A stretch of 39,984 bases of DNA, from assembly GCF_001949145.1 (NCBI RefSeq), contig NW_019091386.1, positions 1,838,131-1,878,114 of the forward strand, given 5' to 3'. How positions within the stretch are numbered: position 1 is the first letter of the stretch; the number at the start of each line of letters is the position of its first letter. Below, piece by piece: positions 11,301-23,300 of the stretch. The notes under the pieces are model-generated. The model did no database searches and was not told where the DNA came from. It worked only from the letters and a program-made list of their open reading frames with translations. The position numbers and the translations under genes were made by a program. The stretch comes from Acanthaster planci. Lineage: Eukaryota; Echinodermata; Asteroidea; Valvatida; Acanthasteridae.

Positions 11301-14300
11301 AGCCACAATGATAATGCAGACTTCTTGTAAACGTATTGTTGTTGAATGGCCTCAGACGTGCCTCATTTTGCACACGAGCTCTTGGAAAAATGAAAATGGC
11401 TCGTTAATTTTTTCAATTCTGCATACCATTAATAAGAACTTGTAATGTCAACTTTTTTCCTGCCAAAGCTTTTTTATAGCTCCATGATGTAAAGTACACA
11501 TACACTGTACACTGAGGAAGCAAGCCTCTGTAAGTTTTATACTACATGAACTGGTATGTAGCAAATTCTTTTTATACTATGTACGGTATGCAAACTTGTA
11601 CGGTGCCATTACCAGACTCCCAAACCTCAATATTGACATCATGTGTACACACATGTACAATACTGGTAAGTATACATGTACATGTACCCATCCCTGTACA
11701 TGTACACATATGCTTGTATATGAACATGTACATGTACGGTAATCCAACAGAGGTGCACACCCATGCATTACATGTACAAGCAATTCCAGAAAATAGGGGT
11801 CCATTTTTTTTTCGTGTCTCTGTCACATCTGACATAAAATTTTGTAAGTTCAGAACGCATTTTCTAATTCCCATGAGTGATGAATTAATGCAAATTACCT
11901 GCCAAACAAATTGAAATAGTTTGAAATCAATTCTGATGATATTTCCAGGTCAAATAACAAAGGTCAGATGTAACAGGGACACAAAAATGTCACTTTTGGA
12001 CCCTTAATTTCTGGAAATACCCATATACATGTTTGACTGGTTACACGTCCCAACTTTATCGCAATTTCTGACATTACACGTATCTCAGGGAAGATTTTGA
12101 CAAAAACACCATTTCAATGTCTTTAGTCGTATACTGGTACAGTATGGATTTTACCCGACGTACTGATACCAACGTACATGTAGCCTTGTGGGAGGTGAAT
12201 ACATGTACAGTATGCTTACCGTACATGAATCGTCCTCACACACCTGTACAGATGTTCTCACTCACACTGGTACCAGTACAAGGACATACACACGCAACAC
12301 ACTTTCACTTTGGTGCTGGCAGTAATGAATGAACGAATGAAAAGATGACTGAGTCAGTTAAATTCCAATCACCCACATTCTGGATAACCTTTAATACCAC
12401 TGAATCTGTGCACAAATATGAACATGTCCGCTTAATGGTTCACTTTTTGGAGTGAACAATGTGCATTGACTGAGTCAATTGGAGAGCTGGAGGATGCATT
12501 CACCAGAAAGTTTCCTGATGTCACAGAGAATCCTGGAGGGCCTTGTGGCTGTTTTGCAGTCAGCTGAATTGTGAATACAATGGAGGAACCCACCTTGCTG
12601 TGGGAATGAGTCACACAGCATGAAGTTAGGGGCATTGTTAACCACAAACTGAAGGGCAAAGCTATTTAAGGCACATGTACATGTACATCTATGCCTACTT
12701 AATGGTATGTACATGTACATGTGTACAAAAAGTGCAGTCTTGTCATACATAGACATTGTACATGTACATGAACACTCACATAAAAAATACCACTTTTATG
12801 GTGAGAGCTGTTTTGCTTGTAAGGATTGGCGCACATGTACCAGTATCTTTACTTTGTTTCAAAATTTCTGCAACTAATAATTCTTTGATTACATGTACTT
12901 CTCCTTGACAACTGGTACACGCGTACCGGAATACTTCCGAGCGGTACATGTACTCTACAATGTCTAATAGACAAACAGCACTGAGTTTGAATTGGAATGA
13001 AAAAAATTAACAAAAAAAAACCCCACTTAACTGCAATCTGCACTCTACTTGATGCTTTCCAAAAAATACTCATGTTTAAAGACTGTGAATACAGTACATG
13101 TAATGTACATGTACATACATGTACACTGCACCGGTAGATATTAACAACTAACTAGTCTTGCATAGATGTATACAGTGTCCTGGGTACATGTGCCGTGTAC
13201 AGTACCATCATGTACATGTACATGTATGATGTACCGGTACAATGTAGACTGCAGTTCAAGGCTAAAAAAGTTTCTGATTCTTACTACTGGTACAAGTACA
13301 GTGTACATGTATATACATGCACAGTTGAACCTCGTTAATAAGAGGTTGTTCGGACTTGGATAATTATGTGTACCTTGTTATAACACGAACCTTGTACATG
13401 TATTATGAGGAATCAAAAACAAAGGATTGGGACCCCAAAATGTCCTTGTTATACACAGAATCTTGCACAAACAGTGCTCTTCTCAACAAGGTTAGACTGT
13501 AGTACTGGTACCGGTACATGAAAACAAGGTAGACTAGTGTGTACTGATACAGTATGTAACAAGTACTTTATATAGGAGTTGGGGGGGTTCAGTGTGGAGA
13601 TGTTAGTGTCTACAGAGTAAAAATACCGTAACAGGAAGAGAGGTTGGATATGGCATTCACGTCCATTGAACCTGTTCACACCACATTCAATCTACAACAC
13701 ACTTTTTTTCTCTTTATTTCCACTGTCACATTTTCCCAATATTTTCTCCTCCAAACATTCGAGGGTTGCGCTGTCACAATCAAGGCAGGAAACAGGAAGC
13801 ATTACTGTATTTTTTTGGCCTAATCATATGGGCCTACTGGTATGATAACTGTCTTCGTTAACTTAATACGGTATCATGCCTTTTCCCAATTGAGACAAAG
13901 TTCATCTAGAATCAAAACTTTCAGGCTCTCCTGACTTTCGGCTTTCGATTGTACCAGTACACGTACATTTACGATGTACTTCCTGGTCTGTATGGTTTGG
14001 TATTATTTGGTGTAATACATGTACATGTCCCGGTATGTAGGCCCTACAGGTACATGCATGTACATGAACATGCGTACCCTCTGTACATAATGTATGTACA
14101 TGTGTACATGTATTGTATGCAAAGCACATGTACATGTACGTAGTACATGTTGTTTTCAATGGCAGGAAACCCTGATGGTTGAGCAGACACATGTATGCCA
14201 AATAAATGTAATAAACCATCATAGTAGCAGTGTACATGTAGCTTCAATGCACAAGTACATGTACGTGTACAACGTATGTATTTGTACATGTACATCTACC

Positions 14301-17300
14301 CCAGGAAGGGGGTATTATCACCTTGATTACCTAGCAAGTTTATTCAATTGAACAGCAAATGCAATGGCACAGCACTGAAAGCACTTCATGAGCTTTATGG
14401 GTTTGTACATGTACATGTAGGTAGGCAAGTGGGCACACAACAGTGACATAGCGGTAAATGCTGTACATCAAAAGTGTCTCACTTGAGGCCGAGGGGAAGG
14501 AACACAAATATACCATCAAAACTTCATGGAGAGTTACACTTGACACTTGTAGTTTACTGTAGTTACATGTAAACATGTACAAGGGTGGTATGGAATATCC
14601 AAATACCAGTATTTGATTGATTAATGAATACTTGAAATTTGGTTTCGAAATCAAACACTCGGAAGTCAGAGGTAAAAACCACTGGAAATAAAAGAAAAAA
14701 ATTCAATTACTTGGGTGCCTAATTGCATTCCAAGAGCATAACGATCATATTTCACGGTGCTATGAGTATGTACTGTATTTGAAAACAATAACAATGCTAA
14801 AAAATCACTTTTCCAGCTACTGGCAGTTTCTCTTCTGGTTCACCTTTTGCTGTGCAGTCTCACTGGGACTATGAGGGAATAAATCATCCAGTAGGACTGA
14901 ACATCAACTGAGGTGCTAAACTCCTATATCGCACACCATGTACATGTACCACAGATGAATGTATGTACATGTATGAACTTCCTCCTTAACATGTACAAAT
15001 TTAACTACTGTACGGTAGGGGATGGACCCTTGTCCTATTGTTTAACTCAGTGAGGCAGACCACCAAACAAACATGCATTTTGTCTCTGCTTTTGTAAGAG
15101 TTCAAATTTATGCCTCATCAATGTACATACATGTACATGTAGTCAAATACCGGTTTTTAATCGAGTGGAAGATCAAAGATATTCAGCTGCAGTACCTGCA
15201 TTTGAACTGCGAGGCTACTGGAACAGGACACGTACCGGTGCGAAAACAGTCAGTGACTTGATACATTCAAATCATAGTTACTGTGAAAAAATATACATGT
15301 ACAGTACAACAAACATGTACATGTACATACGGTATACCACTATGTTGAGTTTCTTCACTAGAAGATGACAAACATCAAGCTCCACTGTAAATCATACAAG
15401 TGGTTTGATCTCCATTAATTCTGGTGGTGTAATTCCATTAACTGTTAAATCTTTCCATTATTTTCCCCTCAGGCTGATTTTGTTTTGAAGCCACAAAATT
15501 GCTCATGTGCACTTTGGGTAATAGGCAAGTACCGTGCGCAACGTACATGTACACACGTGTTACATGCCAAAAGCATAATTTGGTTTTAGGCTCCTAGCCC
15601 TGTGAACAGAAAGACAAAAATGATACCGGTAAATACATGTATTCTGAATTTCTGAGCTGGGTAAATGGATTCACAAGTTGCTGTGTCAAGTTTTGAAATG
15701 CTTCTGACTGACTGTCAATTAGAATGCAGGTAATGTGGAGCATGCTAAATACTTCTGTGATCAATGTACATGACTGGTGTGAGCTTGTGAAAATACACAC
15801 GGCCATAGGCTGAAAATGTGCAAAATGCATCTCCTTGGATTCATTTAATTCCAAATACGCACATTCCACTTGACACTGCTTTGGAAATGGTCTTCTTTCA
15901 TCACTTCCAACAGGGAGGACAGTCCCATTACTAGACTGTCATGGGTACATGTAAATCAAGTGATATTTTTTATGACAATCTGGTTGATTACTTTTCAAAT
16001 ATGCTCTGGACAGTAGCAGGAAATGGTACACCGTAGGACCAGTAATTTTACCATTTCAAATGCCTTCGCATAAGCACTGGACTTCAACATGCATGCATGC
16101 ACACTGCACATGTACATGTATACATGTACCACTACATATACCTGTATTATATCAACACTGAACATACATGTAAATGATGTATGTTTACGCATATGATGTC
16201 AGCATCTATTGTACTGTACAGTACATGTGCACTGTACATGTACATGTGAGCTCACCTACATGTACATGTATAGAAAAGGTTCAAGTATCAGGTTTTATAA
16301 CACCCTTAGGGCACAACGACAGCTCAGGTCACTGATTTATTAACCAACCTCTCACTAAGGGGGTGGAGCTTACTCAGCTTAGCAGATGTGTAATATACTG
16401 GTACATGTACTGGCGCATACCGATATCTTTAGACAAGCACATCTGTGCAAAAAATAATCGGACTTTATAACAACATTTGAAATGAAAAAAAAAAACCACA
16501 TATTTTTACTCGTGTTAAGTACTTGAATTACTGCTGTCACAAACTTATGGCAAAGTGAACCCACCGGTACCCGTGAATACATGTGCACATACAATGTACT
16601 GTACAAGTACATGTACATTCATGTACATGTACCATTTTTACTGTACTTGTACAGTCATGCATAGCCCAATGTACCACACACCTACGTGGATAGTGCAATC
16701 ATGTGCCCTGAATAAAATATAAATGCAGTAAAAGTGTACAAAGAGCATTTTAAAGACAGAAATCCTGTCTGCAAATATGCATACACGGTACATACAGTGC
16801 ACATGTACATACCATACATGTACATGTACAAGAACATGTGCATGCATGCATGTATGCATGTACATGTACATGTATTTATGAGCATTTCACTAATTAAACA
16901 GAGACAAACAGAGCTCTTAAAATACATGTACATGAAACAGGTTCTGAAAAAAGAATCTCACTGAATGTACACATCTACATGTGGCAAATAATAAATGTAC
17001 ATGCACATCTATCCATGAAAAGAAAATCGGTTAAAATTTGTGCATACCGTATACACTGTACGTCCATGATGTGTGTACACGTACATACTGTACAGGTACA
17101 TTTTGTACACTGGTACCAGTATGTCTGCAAGTTTCGGTAAAATCTGTTTGCATCCATGGGGCTATTATGAATCACAATGTCCCCGGTGCAACTGTTTAGT
17201 GTTAGATTTAGTATAGCTTCTAATGTTTTGGGGTAGAGTTTTGGTAAAATCTCTTAGTCTCAACCAGATACTGGTACCAGATACCGGTACGTGCAGTATA

Positions 17301-20300
17301 GCACACATGCACGTAGTTTACACTGTGCACTGTGTAGCGTACCGGTACGCTACATATATGTACATACATGTGTACATTGTGCAGGAATGTTTTGGGGTCT
17401 CGGCAGGAATCAATTCTAGACAGAAACTTCTTGCAAAAAATGTGGCAGCTGGGCAGTGAGGATAGGGATTGAAGTAGTCAAATGAGGGATTATCATATAC
17501 TCCGGAAAGTTAAAGGCAACAGCCTTCAAGCTCCTGCAATTTCACTGGCTGCCACGTGCACTGAGGATTATGTCCCTGCATCCTGATTGGTTGAGCCCAA
17601 GTTGCACATACACGAACTCAGATACAGCATACACAGTACAAGACACACCAGTACAGTGCCACTCCTGTATTATGTACTGCACATGTACATGTACAGTACC
17701 ATACAGTGTGTACACTGTACAAGTACAAAACGTGTCTGCATTCACCATCCATTAATGCAACCTTATCAGTTTTGTGATCAAACCTTATCTTGGAAGGCAT
17801 GTATACAGGGAATTCATAATCCATATGTGCGTACCGGTAGATAATAACCGTACTGGTAGATAATAACCACACGTACATGTACCGGGGGTTTAAATAAGGT
17901 GCGTATTGGCATAAATATGCCTCCCAACTTTAGTCAAAATACGTAGCATAAAGCCTGCTGCAAAACATAAAACACGCAGTGATTTCTACTATAGAAAGAG
18001 TACTGTAAGTACAGTACAGGTACTGTACATGTATGTTTCATCAATTGCATCCTGTCCAACAGACTAACATTCGTTGCAGACGCTACTGAAACCGATTTGT
18101 TCATGTTCGTCTGCATGCAGCTTTTCCCGCTGCTCTGTGCATGACCATGATATAAGTTATTAAAAAAACTCCCGACTCGATGGGAAAGACCTGAAGCAAA
18201 ACGTGCTATACACCAACATGGGTTACTCGTACTGTGCACGCATTGTGAGCTTGGATTGTTTATGTGTACAAAAATGTGGTCACCAGACTCCCATAAGACA
18301 CGATGCAGTAAAATTGATTTCTAGCCTGTGGCGACCACACTACATGTAAAAGTATTTTCATCGATTTTTGCATGTATGGATAGGATCTGATTTTGCCCAA
18401 ACTCCTCACTGAAAGTTCCGTGAAAAAATGTGAAGTTTTCTGAAAGTTTTGATCTGCTAAAATGGGCATTTTTTCAAGTGTTGATTTACAGACTTTCTGG
18501 TACATCTACATGTACAAGAAACTAGGTATCCTAGTTTTGAAAATTTGGGTCTGCGACACCTTATGATAGACAGATTGACTTTTAGACTGTGAGTGTGAGA
18601 GCATTTGAGTGCTGAGCGATAAAGTGCACTGTGATTTTCCGAATGGCCACCACTGGATGTGTAAACATGGCAGCCGGTCAACACGGCATCTGCGTTTGGT
18701 AGCCTCACATGTGCTGTCGTACATTTACACTGGCAGATACAGACTCATGTGATTTTGTCTATCGTGTCTATGGTGTCATGAGTATAAATCACTAAGCGCT
18801 GTGTTTACTGTGTTTTTCCAGAGAAATAATAAGTATTATTACATTTACTAAGGCAAAAGGACAAACTCGCATAAAAAATACAGGTGCTATGTAAGTTCCT
18901 CCACCTCTTAGGGAGTACAGTACTCTCCCTCTCACGAAGAAGAATACAACACAATACTGGGGCAAAAGAGTACTGCACTCTACTCTAAGCAAGGAAGTGG
19001 GTATTGTAAACATGGCTTGAAGAAAATTACCTAAACCTTTGCACGTACACGGTAGGTACCAGTACAGTAAATCCTGAACCCACACTCTACAGTAGTTTGT
19101 TAACTGTTCCCCAAATCTACATATAAAATGAGTTTGTCCATATGTGTTAAAGAGCACTTCTAAGGAAAACATGCTTTCTCTGATTTTATCTGTTCAAATA
19201 AATATCGATGCATCCAAATTGAACCCAGTGTCATTTGTTTTCAGAGCTCGACTATAACAAGCTAATAAGAGCTTTTGTTTCTGTTCATGCCAAGATGCAA
19301 AGTCTGAATGTAGATTGCATCATTCAGAGAAAACAGAGAATACGAGGGAAACCTTGCCCTGAGTTTGTAGTGGATAAACCCTTGTGCATGCCAATGGCTA
19401 CACATACATGTACATGTATGCATTGCTTGCTACTCCTTCATTTACATGTGAAACTAGGCATTGCAATCTTCACTTCTGTCAGAGACAAAATCAGTATGTT
19501 CACCTGGGGATCCAAGAAATGACAAACAGATCAGTACGCTCCTCTCAGAATTAACTTTCCACACAAAATTCCATGTATTTAGCACGGAGCCCAGTATGCT
19601 TTTCCGGCAGAAGTGCTGGCCGACAGCTACATGTCGCTTTCAACCAATGAAAGCCATAACGTCATTCATCCAGTTGGGGCTGATTGGCTAAGAATAGGCA
19701 GCTACCGTACAAGAAGATGCATGCAACTCTACACATCAGACATTCATTTGACTACACAAAGAGAATGATTTCATGTAATGCATGTAGGGAAAACTTACAA
19801 CAAAAATTCTAAAAACTAAGGGGATACAAATAAGAGAAAAGGTTGGCCACCACAGGTGACAAACACTATAAAAACTACAGTAACCATGGTGTAGTGTGTT
19901 TCAAAATTCTTCCATAATTGTAGATAACATTATCATTCAGGCCTATCGGGGGTACATGTACATGTACATCATGTATCATTATGAAAAAAAAAACCCGAAA
20001 CACATTCTGTTACATACTTTCACAGTAAGTGTACATGTACATGTACATACATGTACTTGTACCGTATATACATGTACATCAGGCTATCAACCATCTTTAC
20101 AGCACGGCTGGATATGCGTAATATTAATGTATGGAATGCATACCAAATACTACGTGTACATGTACCATGGGATATTCAAATGTCTTCAGAATTTGCACAC
20201 AAGTACATGTAATAAACTGTAAACACAAGAAAATCCTGCCTGTGCCCCTGAACTAATTGGATCAGGCTGGTACTTGGTAATGTCCATGTATGGTAAGAGT

Positions 20301-23300
20301 ACAGGTGCATGCAATGTCTGGTTGGTTTACATGTCTGACGTCACTTCCTCACCATGCTCACACCAAGTTGGCCATTATCATAATGGCTATTTAGGGGTGC
20401 AAGTACATGTACATATTTCTTCTACAGTATGGAGTGCAATAGTTCAACTCGGGTCATGCATAATGTTATGGGTGCAGTGCAGAACAAGGCCCAAGGCGTG
20501 CTGGACCCAACCAGGAAAATGGCGGTCATAAATGACTGGCAGAAAGACATTACTACATGTATATATGAGCCACAGCACTTGGCCAGTACACAACTGTGGG
20601 CCTAATGGTTGGTATTGTGACTATACATGTATGTACCGGGTAGCACAGAAATGACAAACATCTGTGCATATGGGGGAAGGGTACGGTGCTGGTATGCCCA
20701 CACATGTACGTATGACAGAAAAGTGGCCAGGCCTGAAGGACGTCTGAAACTTCTAGAAATCCAGAATTACGGGGCCATGAATCCTGAACTTGGGGAAAAA
20801 ATCCAGTGGAATCACCAGGGAACATTGAACAACACACATCGTGAGCGAAGAAAGAAGTGGAGTGCAGATTTTACATGTCATGCCGAATTTGGAATTTGCA
20901 CACCGGTACATGTACCGGTACCGGTACATGTGCACTGTACAAATTAAATGTATCGGTACACGTGCGCATGTGGATTACATGAACTACATGACTGCAGAGT
21001 GGATTCTATTGATTTGCCCAGACCAGAAAGCTGATGACTACTGTAAAATGTTCCTTACATGCACCTGTACCAATCCATTTTGGTACAGGTGTACTGTTAT
21101 GGCAGCAAAGCACAGGACTTTGGGAAGTATGTGTATGGCAGGTTCCTCAAAATATGGACCATTAGATAACGTTCAACTTTGGGGGTTCATTTTTCCTGAA
21201 GAGAACAGTGAATTAATTCCCAATGTCTGATGTAATGAGGGAAGTCATGGCTGATATCTGGAACAATGACTGTGTCCATCTACCGGTATCAACTTAATTG
21301 CGGTTAATTAAGGTCTTGAACGTCAGCATTTTTGACGGACATGAACAACATGTTGAAATCTTAGCCAATAAAACTTACCGAGGAGTGATATTCCCCACGT
21401 TTTTTTACAGATTGACATGTAGCGAAAGCAACCCTTTAAACAGAAAAACAGTATTTGGTAGCCACTGGCTCGTAATGGGGAAAAAAATAAGTGCCAGCAC
21501 TTTTATGAAAATTTAGTAATCACGTGTGCTGAATATTCATGAACGTACATGTACGTACACACATGTAGTATAAATACCCTGTGTTTACATCGTCCATCCA
21601 TGCCGAAGAATCATGACCTGGCGCGGCACACATCCACCACACAACTTGCATACAAGCGCTAATGAGGTCAATCCACGAAATCAGGGTTTTCGCCNNNNNN
21701 NNNNNNNNNNNNNNNNNNNNNNNNNNNNNNNNNNNNNNNNNNNNNNNNNNNNNNNNNNNNNNNNNNNNNNNNNNNNNNNNNNNNNNNNNNNNNNNNNNNN
21801 NNNNNNNNNNNNNNNNNNNNNNNNNNNNNNNNNNNNNNNNNNNNNNNNNNNNNNNNNNNNNNNNNNNNNNNNNNNNNNNNNNNNNNNNNNNNNNNNNNNN
21901 NNNNNNNNNNNNNNNNNNNNNNNNNNNNNNNNNNNNNNNNNNNNNNNNNNNNNNNNNNNNNNNNNNNNNNNNNNNNNNNNNNNNNNNNNNNNNNNNNNNN
22001 NNNNNNNNNNNNNNNNNNNNNNNNNNNNNNNNNNNNNNNNNNNNNNNNNNNNNNNNNNNNNNNNTCTACTTTTCTGGAACGAACTTTACATAATCATAGT
22101 CATTGCTTTTTTTTATTTTTAAGGATACTCAAAATTGTTCGAATACATTTGTATGTATTTTTTAAGCTATCTTAAGTCGCAAATGGCGGCTAGATGGTGA
22201 AAATATGATCACATTAGCAAAACTTTGGTCGCATTTGCGACTGATTTAGGCGCTATTTAAAGCGTTGGGCGAAAGGTGATAATATTTACACATACATGTA
22301 CATGTATTAAAACCATAATCATGAAATAAAAAAAATACCTCTCACAATTAATCGGGTCCTGAAGTCGGCAGTCGTGAATGTCATTCGATTCTGTCATAAG
22401 TGTCAAAAAATCAACTGCCAAAAAAACAGTGAGTAAAATCACAATCGATATATACAACACAAGCTTTAAAAAAGAGTGCAAAAAAGCACCCCAACCATCA
22501 TCATTTTACGCCTGGACAGATCACATTTTCTTCAACTACGTTTCCAAAAACCACAGTCCAAAATACCAATCATGGCAATTTTGCTGCTTCCGTCATTATC
22601 TCACGGTGCCGTTAGAGAAATGTTTCACTGCATCATGGCCTGTTTGACCTTTGACATAAACCCAGATAGTGTGCCCTCTTTTTCATTCGATATTCATAAG
22701 CCCTCCAAGGAATGCATCTTTTGTCAAAATTCTCGAACGTCATCAAAACTCTGTCAAATATGACATTCGCAACGAACATTTTGTACTCATCATACATTTT
22801 TGATGCAGTAAAACTTGAGGATAAGCCAAACTTTTCTCATCATTTTCCGTCAATTTTGTGCTCTTTTTTCATGGCTTATTTTTTTAAAAGTTATTTCTTA
22901 GGTGCTTTAAAAAAACATCAGTTGAATTATCCTTCTTGTTGAGAGAAGTTTGGAAATCGAGTCCTCTGGTGCAAACACTTTGACGTAAAACTTTAAATGA
23001 ATTCAACTCCATTTTACCAGTACACGTACATGTATTTGCACAGGTAGCCAACCAAATGTGTACCAAATGTACACATTACATGTACATGTATGCCTAATTA
23101 TCCCCAAATAATCATTTTTATAAATCTGAAGGTGCTGATTTGTATTTTACATGATCAAAGTCACTCTTTTAGAAGTTTTGGAAATGACATGGATCCGGAG
23201 TTGCATTTTGGTCCATGCCGTTTGAACTAGTACATGTACAATGTACTGTACATGTACATGCATGTACTGTGCTAGAATAAGGGTATTCCCCCTTGATATT

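Larger units (their letters stand above)
11146..21694. repeat. TBC gene intron 1, GTAC-palindrome-rich part
   Basis: This is most of the 13.9-kb intron 1. It is densely seeded with ACATGTACATGTA, CCGGTAC and related GTAC-centred words, singly and in short runs, from about 11180 to 21560. They are equally readable on both strands. No exon or nested gene is supported; open frames here are full of HVHVHV, TCTCT or MYMYM-type peptides, which are translations of the repeat. Confidence 0.8.

Noticed and set aside
11500-17800. Numerous small open frames rich in His-Val, Cys-Thr and Met-Tyr
   Set aside because: They are six-frame translations of ACATGTAC-type repeats.
18792-19172. Minus-strand open frame of 126 codons in intron 1
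   Set aside because: Its hydrophobic, Cys-rich translation has no recognisable domain and no flanking splice signals. A frame this long is expected by chance in a window of this size.
19235-19390. Possible plus-strand exon (TTTTCAG then [19 protein letters not shown]...)
   Set aside because: The acceptor looks good and the start of the frame looks protein-like, but there is no convincing donor, no partner exon and the frame soon runs into GTAC-repeat peptide. Left out without transcript data.
21571-21640. TATAAATA followed by ATGCCGAAG as an internal promoter
   Set aside because: A/T-rich words like this are common by chance here, and the downstream frame runs into the assembly gap. No coding frame is supported.
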